A stretch of 64,000 nt of DNA from Xanthomonas sp. 10-10 (GCF_040182365.1 NZ_CP144460.1:4030001-4094000), one strand, 5' to 3'. Positions 1-9,096 are shown, counted from the stretch's first letter. Made by a program: numbers and translations. The notes: a model not told the origin generated them from the letters alone.

Positions 1-1
1 G

Positions 2-1105
2 CTTGGCCAGAGCTTTTTCTACCGCGGGCGGCTCGGCGACGCCGAAACCTGTTACCGGCAAGCGCTGCACTGGTGCACACGCACGCCGCAACTGGACCGC
101 GTGCTGGAAGCTGCCGGCAGCTGCCTGCTCGCGCAGGTGCACTACGAGCGCGGTCGCCACGACGATGCCGCCGACCTGCTGCATCCGGCGCTGGAACTGC
201 TCGAGCAACACGATGGCAGCGCGGACGTGCTGGCGGCCGCGTACGACACCGCGCTGGGCCTGGAACGCGTGCGTGATCACAGCGGCCGCAGCGCGCTGGT
301 GTTGCTTGAGCATGTCGAGCAGATCGCGCATGGGCGCAAGCTGACGCGGCTGTCGGAGCTGGCGTCGGCCTGGCGACTGATGTTGCTGCTGGAGCATCCC
401 GGCAACGCCGCCATCGACGTGGTGATCGCGCGCACCGGTGGGGAATCCGGGTTGGCGCATACCCTGCGCTCGGCGCATCGTTGGCGCGATCGCGCGGCGA
501 TGGGCTTTGCATTGGCGCGGTGGCATCGTCTGGCCGGGCGCAGCAATGCGGCGCTGACCATTCTCGGCCAGATCGAGCAGGCCTGTCTGAGCAACGACAA
601 TGCCTGCCATCTCGCGCGCACCCGCGCGCGCATCGCGCTGGTCCTGCAGCAACGCGGCGAGCTGCTCGCCGCCCTGCCGCATTTGTACAGCGCGCTGGAC
701 CATGTGGCGCTGACGCAGAGCTGGCAGGCGATCGTCGAACTCGGCTTGCCCGCCAAGGCGATGCTGCGTTCGCTGCGTCAGCACGACCCGCATACCGTCG
801 GCGGCACCACGCGCGCATTGACCATCCAGGCGCTGCTTGAACGCCTCAGTGGCGATGAGGATCCCGCCAGCGATGTGTTCAGCGAGCGCGAGCTGGAGGT
901 GCTGGCGCAACTGGCGCGCGGTTACTCCAACAAACAGATCGCCCGCCACCTGCACCTGTCGGAAAACACGGTCAAATTCCATCTCAAGAATCTGTATCGC
1001 AAGCTCGACGCGCGCAGCCGCGAAAGTGCCCTGGCGCAGGCGCTGCAGCGCGGGGTCTTGCGCGGCGAGGACATGCAACACGCCGCGGATGCGCCGCCGC
1101 ATTGA
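2..1105 (+). CDS. LuxR-family (MalT-like) transcriptional regulator, 5'-truncated
   Basis: The reading frame is open from base 2, so the gene starts outside the window; 367 C-terminal residues are visible. The last 75 or so residues hold a LuxR-type helix-turn-helix (FSERELEVLAQLARGYSNKQ, then SENTVKFHLKNLYRKL), the DNA-binding domain of NarL/FixJ/MalT regulators. The part upstream is helical and Ala/Leu rich with repeat-like spacing, as in the TPR-like superhelical region of MalT-type (LAL) regulators; this is a resemblance only. An ATP-binding domain, if present, would lie outside the window. The stop codon sits inside a 22-bp inverted repeat shared with the convergent azurin gene. Target genes cannot be read from the sequence. 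DNA-binding role certain; subclass likely. Confidence 0.85.
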   Translation, partial: LGQSFFYRGRLGDAETCYRQALHWCTRTPQLDRVLEAAGSCLLAQVHYERGRHDDAADLLHPALELLEQHDGSADVLAAAYDTALGLERVRDHSGRSALVLLEHVEQIAHGRKLTRLSELASAWRLMLLLEHPGNAAIDVVIARTGGESGLAHTLRSAHRWRDRAAMGFALARWHRLAGRSNAALTILGQIEQACLSNDNACHLARTRARIALVLQQRGELLAALPHLYSALDHVALTQSWQAIVELGLPAKAMLRSLRQHDPHTVGGTTRALTIQALLERLSGDEDPASDVFSERELEVLAQLARGYSNKQIARHLHLSENTVKFHLKNLYRKLDARSRESALAQALQRGVLRGEDMQHAADAPPH

Positions 1106-1151
1106 GCGGCGTGCGCATCATGCGCGGCCGATGCGCACGCCGCTCAATGCG
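1098..1151. terminator. 22-bp perfect hairpin between convergent luxR-type and azurin genes
   Basis: Bases 1098-1119 are exactly complementary to 1130-1151, with a 10-base loop. The TGA of the upstream gene (1103-1105) is inside the left arm. There is no T-run on either side, so it is not a canonical intrinsic terminator, but it lies between convergent genes and may protect or end both transcripts. Confidence 0.55.
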
Positions 1152-1256
1152 AAGAACAACACGCTGGTGCGTGGCGATGCGCTGGCCATCATCGGATCGA
1201 TGCAGATGCGGCAGCGCCGCAGAGGGCACTAGAACCAGGCTCCCAGTGCTCCACCA

Positions 1257-1706
1257 TCAGCCAAAATTCAACGTACCCTTCATCATCGCCCAGTGCCCGG
1301 GGAACGAGCAGAAGAACGTGTAGGCGCCGCCCTTGGCGAGCTTGCTGGTTGCGAAGCTGACCGTGGTGCTTTCCCCGCCACCGACCACCTTGGTATGCGC
1401 GATCACCCGCGCATCGGCCTTGGGCAGATAGCTGTCGGCAATGGTCGAGCGCATACCGGCGTTGGCCACCGCCTGGAAATCGGCGGATTTGGTCAACACC
1501 CAGTTATGTCCCATCACCGTGGCCGCCATCTTGCCCGCATGCTTGAGCGTCACATCCACCTGGGTGCAGTCGGGCGCAATGGTGATGGTGCTCTGGTCGA
1601 ACTTCATCTGGTCGTTGCCGGTGATGGTCACCGCGCAGGTCCGCGCCCAGGCCGAGGGCGCCATCGCCATCACGCCGAGCACGGCAATCGTCGAAAACAG
1701 CTTCAA
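1257..1706 (-). CDS. azu: Azurin (type 1 blue copper protein)
   Basis: Periplasmic cupredoxin that shuttles single electrons. I place the start at a TTG codon (1704-1706) because GGAGGA lies just upstream and this start leaves a clean signal peptide (MKLFSTIAVLGVMAMAPSAW, cut after AWA at residue 21); no in-frame ATG fits. The mature protein has 128 residues, the usual azurin length. In mature numbering all copper ligands fall at the canonical positions: His46 (MGHNW), Cys112, His117 and Met121 (FFCSFPGHWAMMKG), and Cys3/Cys26 can form the conserved disulfide. It lies downstream of, and on the same strand as, a cluster encoding a flavin amine oxidase-type enzyme and a cytochrome c, so it could be an electron acceptor for that pathway; that is inference. 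Confidence 0.95.
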   Translation of the reverse strand: MKLFSTIAVLGVMAMAPSAWARTCAVTITGNDQMKFDQSTITIAPDCTQVDVTLKHAGKMAATVMGHNWVLTKSADFQAVANAGMRSTIADSYLPKADARVIAHTKVVGGGESTTVSFATSKLAKGGAYTFFCSFPGHWAMMKGTLNFG

Positions 1707-1926
1707 GGCAGTCCTCCTGCAATAAGTAAAGCGCGGTGCGTGAAAGCGACCGACGCTCGCGCCTGCGTCGGTGCCGTCAGAGTACCCCTTGCCATCGCCA
1801 ATGCAGTGCTGCGCCGCCGCACGATCAACCGCACGCGGTGATTTAGATGCGCCGACGACTGACCGCCAGCGCATCAGGCGATAGCCACGCCGGCACGATC
1901 ACCGCGCGGCAGTGGCACCCACGACG

Positions 1927-3129
1927 CTACGCATAGCGGAAGAAGTCCCGCATTGGATCGTGCACATCGGCGGTGGCCTGCGGCACAGGCAACGGGCCAC
2001 GCTTGCCGGCCATCACCTGCACGAATGCCTGCTTGAAGCGTGCCATCTCCGCCTCGGTCCCTACCGTGATCCGCGACCAGGTTGGCCACACCGGCCAACT
2101 GCGCCCGATGAACACGCCAAAGGTGGCCATGTCGTCCTTGAAGCCGGCAGCAGGTCGCTTCACGTCGACCATGAAGCAGTTGCTCTCCGATGCGGTACAC
2201 GCGTAACCCTGCTTGATGAGGAAATCGATGACGTCCTGCCGCGTGGCTGCGGTGCGTGCACGGCGCTGCGGCACCAGATCCGGGTCGCGCAAGCTGGCAA
2301 GACCCGCAGCGGCCGCCGTCACCGGCAGGCTGTTGACGCTGTAGAACATCAGCTTGGCAAGCAACTCCGGGCGCGCGGCCGCGTAGCCAAGCCGGATCCC
2401 GGCCATGCCGTAGAGCTTGGAGAAGGTGCGCAGCACCACCACGTCCTCGCCGGCAGCAACCATGTCCACCACGCTGCTGGTGCTGCGCGCGAAGTGGATA
2501 TAGGCCTCGTCCACCACCAGCACGCTGCCCTTGGGCTTGTGCGCCAGTGCGTAGTCCAGATCCTTGCGGGCAGTGACCGAGCCGGTGGGATTGTTGGGGT
2601 TGCAGATATAGATCACGCCGGCATTGGCGTCGGCTGCGCACATCGCCTGCACGTCGTGCGAAAAATCCTTGCGCAACGGCACCTTGATCAGCTTGGCGCC
2701 ATTGCGCGCGGCAGCGCGCCACCCCGATTCGTAGGTCGGGTCGGCCGTCACCAGCGCGGCGCCTGGCGAGGTGAAGGCCAGCATCGTGTAGTCCAGCGGC
2801 TCGGTGGAGCCGGCATAGGCCATCAGGTGATCGACCGGCAGCTTGAGCTCGGCCGCCAGCGTGGTCATCAATTCCATCTGGACCTGCCGCAGATAGCGCC
2901 CGCCTTGCGGTGCGATCTGCGCAATGGCCCTGACCGCGGCCGCAGACGGGCCATCCGGGAACTCGTTGGAGCCGATCATCACCGGCGCCAGCGCGCCTGC
3001 GGTTGTTGGTTCAATGGCCGCAGTGCGTTCGGCGGCGCTGGCAAGCAGCGGCAATGCACCGGTCCCGGCGGCACCGGCAAACAGGGCGGAATCACGCAGG
3101 AATCTGCGACGCGATACGGCGGTGTTCAT
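1927..3129 (-). CDS. Tat-exported class I/II aminotransferase (HisC-like fold)
   Basis: A PLP-dependent fold-type I aminotransferase of 400 residues. The N-terminus SRRRFLRDSALFAG is a twin-arginine signal followed by a hydrophobic stretch ending ASAA, so the enzyme is probably exported folded with its cofactor. Family marks are NPNNPTG (about residues 177-183), the Asp of VVDEAY, and the PLP-binding lysine in TFSKLYGMAG (about Lys238). Similarity is to histidinol-phosphate/aromatic aminotransferases, but those act in the cytoplasm, so a histidine biosynthetic role is unlikely. The ATG at 3129 has GGAGAG upstream; an earlier in-frame start would only add five residues. It follows ridA by 30 bp and is probably in the same operon. 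Substrate unknown. Confidence 0.85.
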   Translation of the reverse strand: MNTAVSRRRFLRDSALFAGAAGTGALPLLASAAERTAAIEPTTAGALAPVMIGSNEFPDGPSAAAVRAIAQIAPQGGRYLRQVQMELMTTLAAELKLPVDHLMAYAGSTEPLDYTMLAFTSPGAALVTADPTYESGWRAAARNGAKLIKVPLRKDFSHDVQAMCAADANAGVIYICNPNNPTGSVTARKDLDYALAHKPKGSVLVVDEAYIHFARSTSSVVDMVAAGEDVVVLRTFSKLYGMAGIRLGYAAARPELLAKLMFYSVNSLPVTAAAAGLASLRDPDLVPQRRARTAATRQDVIDFLIKQGYACTASESNCFMVDVKRPAAGFKDDMATFGVFIGRSWPVWPTWSRITVGTEAEMARFKQAFVQVMAGKRGPLPVPQATADVHDPMRDFFRYA

Positions 3130-3159
3130 GGCACTCTCCAGCAAGGCAACGACGCGACT

Positions 3160-3663
3160 TCAGGGACGCACGGCAACCACTTCGATCTCGACGCGATACA
3201 GCGGATTGCCCAGCGCAGCGATCTGGAAGGCCGAGCGCGCCGGCAGATTGGGCTGTTCCTTGGTGCCGAAGAACTGGCGGTAGCCTTCCATGAACCCGTT
3301 GAAATCCATCTTGCCGCCCATCGCCGGGTCGCCGACCAGAAACACCTGCATCTTCACCACATCGCCCATGCCCAGGCCCAGCGATTTCAGCTGGTCCTGG
3401 ATCTGTTTCAGCACGCTCACCGTCTGCGCCTTGGTGTCGCCGTACGCGGCTGCAGAGTCCTTCGGCGCGCTGGTGTCCACCACCGCAGGCACTTTGCCGC
3501 TGACATACACGGTGGCCTTGCCGGCAGGGATTTCGACCGCCGCGGCAATGGGGAAATCGCTGTTGGGAATCTTGTGGCGAATCACCTCGGCAGCAGTTGC
3601 GGCGCTCAGGCCTGCAGACAACACGACGGTGGCAACGAGGGCGGTGGCGATGGGACGGAACAT
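3160..3663 (-). CDS. RidA/YjgF-family protein with signal peptide
   Basis: The 167-residue protein begins with a signal peptide (MFRPIATALVATVVLSAGLS, cleavage after ATAA near residue 25), then a RidA (YjgF/YER057c/UK114) domain of usual length. The family hydrolyses reactive enamine/imine intermediates to ketones and ammonia. The conserved arginine (NLPARSAF) and the following VEIEVVAV strand are present. Most RidA proteins are cytosolic, so export is notable. AAGGAG precedes the ATG. It lies between a cytochrome c gene and a Tat-exported aminotransferase, downstream of an amine oxidase-type enzyme whose product would be an imine, which gives it a natural substrate. Family call firm; periplasmic imine deaminase role is inference. 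Confidence 0.9.
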   Translation of the reverse strand: MFRPIATALVATVVLSAGLSAATAAEVIRHKIPNSDFPIAAAVEIPAGKATVYVSGKVPAVVDTSAPKDSAAAYGDTKAQTVSVLKQIQDQLKSLGLGMGDVVKMQVFLVGDPAMGGKMDFNGFMEGYRQFFGTKEQPNLPARSAFQIAALGNPLYRVEIEVVAVRP

Positions 3664-3686
3664 GGCAACTCCTTGGAAGAAAGAAT

Positions 3687-4112
3687 TCAGTGGCGCAGCA
3701 GCTTGACGTCGTCGGCGGTGACGCGCTCGGCATGGTCGTTGCCGAAATGGGTGCGTACATAGCTCACCACCTCGGCCACCTGGCGATCTGTGAGCATGTC
3801 GCCAAATCCCGGCATGCCGGCGTGACCGTCGAGCACCATCATGGTGACGTAGGGCGCAGCCGCCAGCTTGGGATTGCCCGCAAGCGCCGGGTATTCGCCG
3901 GCGCCCTGCGCACCGCTGCCGGCGGGCATGTGGCAGCCCTGACAGACCGCACGATAGACATGCTCGCCGGATGCGGTGGCGAACCCCTTTTGCGGATACA
4001 GCGCCGTGGCGTCGGAACTTTGCGCCTGCGCATCGCGCAGGCCGGGAGGGAGCAGCGCCGCGCCGATGACCAGCGCAACGGCCGCAGCAAACACGCGTGG
4101 CAACAGATTCAT
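3687..4112 (-). CDS. Exported monohaem c-type cytochrome
   Basis: A 141-residue protein with an N-terminal signal sequence (cleavage after about AQA, residue 30) and one haem-binding motif CQGCH (Cys57, Cys60, His61). The probable axial methionine is Met100 in AGMPGFGD. Length and the MPGFG...L(T/S)D..VA.VVSYVRTHFG tail match class I cytochrome c subunits that accept electrons from periplasmic dehydrogenases. Its ATG overlaps the stop of the FAD enzyme gene in ATGA (4109-4112), so the two are translationally coupled, and GGGAGG lies at good spacing. The coupling suggests that this cytochrome is the enzyme's electron acceptor. Confidence 0.92.
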   Translation of the reverse strand: MNLLPRVFAAAVALVIGAALLPPGLRDAQAQSSDATALYPQKGFATASGEHVYRAVCQGCHMPAGSGAQGAGEYPALAGNPKLAAAPYVTMMVLDGHAGMPGFGDMLTDRQVAEVVSYVRTHFGNDHAERVTADDVKLLRH

Positions 4113-5716
4113 GCGCGACCTCCCCCGGCAATGACCTTGCGATGCAGGCGGCCGACGACATCGTGCGCCGACAGGATCGCGCCCTCCTGCCAGGCCGGGA
4201 TATAGGACACATGCTCGCCCGCCAGCGCCAGGCGGCCATCGATCTGGCAGAGCGGCTCATAGTGCTCGGCACGCGCCTGTTCGCTCCACATGCCGAAGCA
4301 GCCATGCGTGAACGGCACGCGATGCCAACCCACCGCGATACCGTTGTCGAATTCGCGCGGATATTGCGGGTGCAGTTGCGTTCCGTATTCGACCGCCTTG
4401 CGCACCCGCTGCTCCGGAGACATGGAGGTGAATTGGTAGGCATCCAGCCCCCACACATACGCCCCCAGCAGCACGCCCTTGCCGGAGCTGTGGTAACCGG
4501 TGCTGGGATAGCTGATCAGGGTAATCGGCAGATCGGTGTAGCTGATGCCGCCGTAGATGGCCTCGTCCTCTTCCCAGAAGCGCCGTTTGAATTGCAGGCC
4601 CACCTTGACCGACGCGGCATACGGCACGCTGCCGATCGCGGTGGTCATCGCGTCGCTGGCGGTGGTGGGAATCCGGCTGAGCACCGACAACGGAATCGTG
4701 CAGATGCACCAATCGGCACTGGCCACGCGTTCCTCGCCGCCGCGCGTGGCGTCCTGCCAGGACACACGCACGCCGCTGCCGTCCTGATCGATCCTGGTGA
4801 CCTTGGCGTTGTAGGTGATGGCATCGCCGAGCTGGCGCGCGAACGCCTTGCCGATCTGGTCCATGCCACCCACCGGCTGAAACATGGTGGTCTGCATTTC
4901 GTAGTTATTGCCTGCCGCCAGCGTGGTCCATAGCCGCGAACGCAGCACATCCTGCACGCTGAAGGGTTCGGAGAATTCCGGCTTGCCCGACAAGCCGCCA
5001 CCGGGGTAGCGCGCAAAGCCGCGCCGCTCGCTGCTGTCCTTGCCTTTGACGTAGCCGAACTTTTGATCCAGCGCGCCCCAGGTGCGCAGCGATTCGAGCA
5101 GCACCTCCTGGTCTTCGCGGCTCACAGCCGTATCCAGTGCGTGCTGCTGCGTGCACTTGGCCAGCAGCTCGGAGACATGGCCCTTGTAATCGGCATCGAT
5201 CGCGCGGAATCGCTGCGGCTTGCCATCGAAGCCGTTCTGGCTATGCAGCAACGCGTTGTAGTTGACCTGGTTGAAGGCTTCCAACGCCACGCCGAACTGC
5301 TTGCAGTAACTCAACACCGCCTTGTGGTGGTGCGGAATACGCCACGGCCCGGGGTTGAGATACAGCCCATCGTCGAACTGGCAGTGCTGCGTGGCGCCGC
5401 CCAGTTCCGTATAGCGATCGCCGCCGCGCAGCGTCCAGTTACGGCCGCCGGGGCGGCCGTTGTATTCCAGCACCTGCACGCGATATCCAGCCTTGCGTAA
5501 TTCGAAGGCAGCGGTCATCCCGGCCAGCCCCGCGCCCAGAATCAGCACGGACGCGCCCTTCGGGTCGCCATCCAGCTGCAGTGGCCCGGTGAAGCGCGAT
5601 TCGGCCGCCATGCCCAGGCTGCTCATCGCCTGATACATCATCGCGCCGCCAGCGGTCATGCCGATGCGCGCCAGCAATTGCCGCCGCGTCATCGCCCCAG
5701 AGTGATTGCCTTGCAT
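4109..5716 (-). CDS. FAD-dependent amine oxidase-family protein, Tat-type N-terminus
   Basis: About 535 residues with a Rossmann FAD-binding motif (VLILGAGLAGMTAAFELRKA), the GRPGGRNW flavin motif and a C-terminal LALAGEHVSYIPAWQEGAI segment, all typical of flavin monoamine oxidase/L-amino acid oxidase proteins. The N-terminus has TRRQLLARIG before a hydrophobic stretch, a likely twin-arginine signal. I prefer the ATG at 5716 because AAGGA lies 10 bases upstream; an ATG at 5740 is also in frame. Coupling to a cytochrome c recalls NicA2-type members of this family, which act as dehydrogenases passing electrons to cytochrome c instead of oxygen. Substrate unknown; a primary amine or amino acid would fit the RidA and aminotransferase neighbours. 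Confidence 0.9.
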   Translation of the reverse strand: MQGNHSGAMTRRQLLARIGMTAGGAMMYQAMSSLGMAAESRFTGPLQLDGDPKGASVLILGAGLAGMTAAFELRKAGYRVQVLEYNGRPGGRNWTLRGGDRYTELGGATQHCQFDDGLYLNPGPWRIPHHHKAVLSYCKQFGVALEAFNQVNYNALLHSQNGFDGKPQRFRAIDADYKGHVSELLAKCTQQHALDTAVSREDQEVLLESLRTWGALDQKFGYVKGKDSSERRGFARYPGGGLSGKPEFSEPFSVQDVLRSRLWTTLAAGNNYEMQTTMFQPVGGMDQIGKAFARQLGDAITYNAKVTRIDQDGSGVRVSWQDATRGGEERVASADWCICTIPLSVLSRIPTTASDAMTTAIGSVPYAASVKVGLQFKRRFWEEDEAIYGGISYTDLPITLISYPSTGYHSSGKGVLLGAYVWGLDAYQFTSMSPEQRVRKAVEYGTQLHPQYPREFDNGIAVGWHRVPFTHGCFGMWSEQARAEHYEPLCQIDGRLALAGEHVSYIPAWQEGAILSAHDVVGRLHRKVIAGGGRA

Positions 5717-5804
5717 CAACGCGTAGTCCTTGCATGTCATGGATCAAGTGCGACCGACGAAAACGCATGACGCGGCCGGCAATGACGCCGGCCGCATCAC
5801 CACC

Positions 5805-8099
5805 TCAGAACTTGTAGGACAGACTGGCGAACAACTGGCGCGGTGCGATCAACTGGTACGAGCCGGAACTTTCGTTCGGGAACACCGCACCGATCGCATC
5901 GTCCTTGTCGAACAGGTTGTAGACCGACAATTGCAACCGGCCACCGGCAAGAAAGCCGGCATCGCCGCCTTGATAACCGACGCTGCCGTTGACGATGAAG
6001 GTGGCATCCACCTGGTCGGTATTGAGCGTGTCGCCATAGCGCTTGCCGGTGTATTTGGTGTCGAGGTTGGCGAAGAAGTGCTCGCCTTCCCAACCGCCGT
6101 TGACGCTGAACATCACCTTGGGCGAGTCCGGCACTTCGTTGCCTTCCACCTGCACAAGGTTGCCGCTGACCGGGCCGAAATAGTTGTCCTGGAATTCGGA
6201 TTTGTTCCAGGTCAACGAGGCACCCAGCCGCCAGCCCGGCGCCGGTTTCCACATGCCGGACACCTCCGCCCCATAGGTCTGTACGTCGCCGACGTTGGCG
6301 TAGACGGTGGGCGCAACCACCAGCGGGTCCGGATCGGTCAGTGCGATGATGCGGTTCTCGTAGTCGATCTTGTAGGCGGCGATATAGCCGCTCCACTGGC
6401 TGGATTCGGCGCGGATGCCGATATCGATGTTGGTGGATTCCTCCGGCGCGATATCCGGATTGAAGGCACCGGAGGTCAGCGCCAGCCGCGGTGCCGAGCT
6501 GAAGTTTTCCGCGTAGTTGGCGAACACCTGCACGCCCTCGGCAAGCTGGAAGCTGGCGCCGACCTGGGGCTGGAACCAGTCGCTGTTCTTGATGGTGACA
6601 TCGCGGCGCACGCCGACGTTGAAATCATCGAGATTGGCGATGCCGTTGTAATCGCGTTTGACATCCAGCCCCTTGGCGCCGAACTCCATGGTGAGCCGGT
6701 CATCGAGCAGGCGCAGCGTGTCCTTGATGTAGAGCTGCTTCACCTCGGTGGAGAAGTGATTGTCGTAGTAGATAACGATCGGCAGCGAGCCCTTTAGCAG
6801 TGCGCCAGTGGCTGGGTCCAGGTTGTACAGCGGCCGCACCTGGTCGAAGTCGTAATTCTCGTACCACGCACCGACTTCGAGCTTGTTGTGCTCGGTCTCC
6901 CACGACACTGCAGTGGTCATGCCGTAGCGATCGCCGCCCATGATTTCCTCGCGCCGCGTCATCGCACCGACGCGGGTGACATTGCCATCGGCATCGACGA
7001 TCTGCGGGTCGTTGATGGCGATATCGGTGCGCCCGGGCGTGCCGGCGATGGCGTCGTTGTACAGGCCGGTGGCCGTGCTCGGCGGCGTGCCGCCGACGCC
7101 ATAACCATGCTTGTTCTCGTAGTAGCCGGTGAAGGTGACACCGATCGCATCGTTGAACAGGAAATCGCCATGCAGGCTCAGCAACGAGTCGCGGCGGCCG
7201 TTCTGCCATTCGCTGTAATGCTCGGCATCCACTTCCGGATTGCCGGTGATACGTTCGTGCAGATCCCACGCCACCGAACCGTCGGAGTTGTACGACTGCA
7301 CGTCGTAGTCCTTGCGGTTGTTGTAGATCCAGCCCAGGGTCAGGCTGCCCACGTCCCAGGCCTGGCGGATCTTGGCTTCGAAGTGATCGCTCTTCTGCGT
7401 GGCCGGCTCCATGTCCCATACCGCGCCCTGCGTGCGCGATGCGGAGATGTATGCACTCGGCCCGCCGTCCCACCAATTCGGCGTATCCAGGCGGACAAAG
7501 CTGCGTACCAGATCGTCCGAGCCGATGGTCTGGGTGAGATTGCCGCTCCAGGTATCGCCGCCCTTGGGCGGAAGACTGGTGTAGCGGATCGCACCGCCGA
7601 GTGCGTGATAGGAGGGCTGGGTGACATCGCCGGAGCCGGCCGACACGGTGACGTCTAGCAGGTTCTCGCTGGACACGTAACGGGTGATCGGGCCGCCTTC
7701 GCGGGTGTCGAAGGTTTCGATCGGGATGCCGTCCAGGGTCACGCCGATCTGGTTGGCGGAAAATCCGCGGATGGTCATCGAATCGCCGAACTCGTACAGC
7801 CCGAACGGGTCGGTGGTCTGCACATTGACGCCGGGCAGGCTGGCCAGCAGCTGTTGCGGTGCCACGCCCGGCACCTGGGCCTGGATCTCGTCCATCGAAA
7901 TGGAGGCGGTGGTGCGCGTGGAGCCGGTGCCGACCACGCTGACCGCGTCCAGGGTGCGCGCCTCCTGCGCCAGTACCGGCAGGCTGTATGCGCCAGACAT
8001 CAGCAAGGTCATCGAAGCGAGCGTGTGGCGACGCGTGGCGGCGGTGAGAATGGCGGCCATTGCGGCCGCCAATTGATCGGTGTTCAAGCGCTTAGGCAT
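5805..8099 (-). CDS. TonB-dependent outer-membrane receptor
   Basis: A 764-residue protein with an extended signal region ending about LPVLAQE, a TonB-box-like segment (DAVSVVGTGS), a plug domain (QQLLASLPGVNVQTTDPFGLYEFGDS..TIRGFS) and a 22-strand-type barrel ending in aromatic SLSYKF, the usual C-terminal signature for outer-membrane insertion. The ATG at 8099 is preceded by AGGGG. It takes up a scarce ligand using TonB energy. It lies 88 bp upstream of the amine oxidase gene on the same strand, so it may import the amine-containing substrate. No siderophore synthesis genes are near. Ligand not determinable. Confidence 0.9.
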   Translation of the reverse strand: MPKRLNTDQLAAAMAAILTAATRRHTLASMTLLMSGAYSLPVLAQEARTLDAVSVVGTGSTRTTASISMDEIQAQVPGVAPQQLLASLPGVNVQTTDPFGLYEFGDSMTIRGFSANQIGVTLDGIPIETFDTREGGPITRYVSSENLLDVTVSAGSGDVTQPSYHALGGAIRYTSLPPKGGDTWSGNLTQTIGSDDLVRSFVRLDTPNWWDGGPSAYISASRTQGAVWDMEPATQKSDHFEAKIRQAWDVGSLTLGWIYNNRKDYDVQSYNSDGSVAWDLHERITGNPEVDAEHYSEWQNGRRDSLLSLHGDFLFNDAIGVTFTGYYENKHGYGVGGTPPSTATGLYNDAIAGTPGRTDIAINDPQIVDADGNVTRVGAMTRREEIMGGDRYGMTTAVSWETEHNKLEVGAWYENYDFDQVRPLYNLDPATGALLKGSLPIVIYYDNHFSTEVKQLYIKDTLRLLDDRLTMEFGAKGLDVKRDYNGIANLDDFNVGVRRDVTIKNSDWFQPQVGASFQLAEGVQVFANYAENFSSAPRLALTSGAFNPDIAPEESTNIDIGIRAESSQWSGYIAAYKIDYENRIIALTDPDPLVVAPTVYANVGDVQTYGAEVSGMWKPAPGWRLGASLTWNKSEFQDNYFGPVSGNLVQVEGNEVPDSPKVMFSVNGGWEGEHFFANLDTKYTGKRYGDTLNTDQVDATFIVNGSVGYQGGDAGFLAGGRLQLSVYNLFDKDDAIGAVFPNESSGSYQLIAPRQLFASLSYKF

Positions 8100-8472
8100 G
8101 CAATCGACCCCTGGAAGATGGTGCGTGCTGAGTGACCGGACCCGCTCCCCAAGACCGGCTGACACCGCGACTGCGGCATGGATCGACCATACCCAGCGCG
8201 GTTGCGCCGCAGATGCGGTGCGGAGGGTAGGGTCTGCGCGTGCGGGTAGGTTGTTTCCGTACTGGAAAATTTGAATACGCAGCGCAACTGCCCGTGTGGC
8301 GTGCTCGTGCAGGCGCCGGGCGTTGGCGATCGGGCGTTCGCACATGCCGTGCGCGGGCGTATGAGCTCGCGCATCACGCGCCTACCCGTTTGCGCCTTTG
8401 CGGGCATAGCAGATCCCGTACGCTTGCGATGCAGCGGCAGATCGACAACGCTGCGATGCCCGCCTCGCGAGC
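8100..8472. other. Divergent intergenic region (373 bp)
   Basis: This holds the 5' region of the leftward TonB receptor and of the rightward HAD gene. The stretch around 8260-8280 is locally AT-richer than its surroundings and is the most likely promoter area. I see no convincing operator, Fur-like palindrome or small ORF. Confidence 0.3.
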
Positions 8473-9096
8473 ATGCCCATGCCGTCTGCCCCTCCGTCCT
8501 TGCTGCTGCTGGATTTCGACGGCGTCTTGGCCAGCTATTCGCGCCCACGCCGGCTGGCCGCATTGGCGAGTGCTGCGGCATGCCCGCCGCAGCGGGTGCA
8601 GCAGGTGCTGTTCGAGCAGGGACTGGAGCGCGCCTACGATGCCGGCGCCCTCGACACGCAGGCCTACCTGACCCAGTTGAGCGACGGGCTGGGGCATCCG
8701 ATCGACTGCGCCACCTGGATTGCGGCGCGCGTGGCAGCCTGCCGAGCGGACCCCGCAGTGGTGGCGCAGGTGCTGGCGGTGTCGACGACCGCCGCGGTGG
8801 CGGTACTTACCAACAACGGCCCGCTGATGACGGAGGCGATCGCGCGGATCGTGCCAGCGCTGTTTCCGCTATTGCAGGGCCGCGTGTTGTGCAGCGGTGC
8901 GCTGGGCGGCAGAAAACCGCAGCAGGAGGTCTATCAACGCGCGCTTGCGCAGCTGGATGCGGACCCGGCACGCACCTTGTTCGTCGATGACCTGTTCGTC
9001 AACGTCCGCGGCGCCCGTGCCGCCGGATTGCATGCCGATACCGTGCGCGATGCGCGCGCCTTGCGGCGGGTGTTGAAGCGGTATGGGTTGGGGTGA
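8473..9096 (+). CDS. HAD-superfamily hydrolase
   Basis: A 207-residue haloacid dehalogenase-like phosphatase. Motif I is LLLDFDGVLAS with both catalytic aspartates, motif II is VLTNNG, motif III lysine is in GGRKPQQEVY and motif IV is LFVDDLFVNVRGA. The helical cap insert after motif I makes it subfamily IA-like (epoxide hydrolase/2-haloacid dehalogenase-type). It probably dephosphorylates a small metabolite, but HAD substrates cannot be read from sequence. A downstream ATG (MPSAPPS) two codons later is an equally possible start. It stands alone, ending directly at a G-rich tandem repeat. Confidence 0.85.
   Translation: MPMPSAPPSLLLLDFDGVLASYSRPRRLAALASAAACPPQRVQQVLFEQGLERAYDAGALDTQAYLTQLSDGLGHPIDCATWIAARVAACRADPAVVAQVLAVSTTAAVAVLTNNGPLMTEAIARIVPALFPLLQGRVLCSGALGGRKPQQEVYQRALAQLDADPARTLFVDDLFVNVRGARAAGLHADTVRDARALRRVLKRYGLG

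Noticed and set aside
1912-3762. 616-codon open frame on the + strand
   Set aside because: It is antisense to the aminotransferase and RidA genes, both of which have clear motifs. High GC leaves such shadow frames open.
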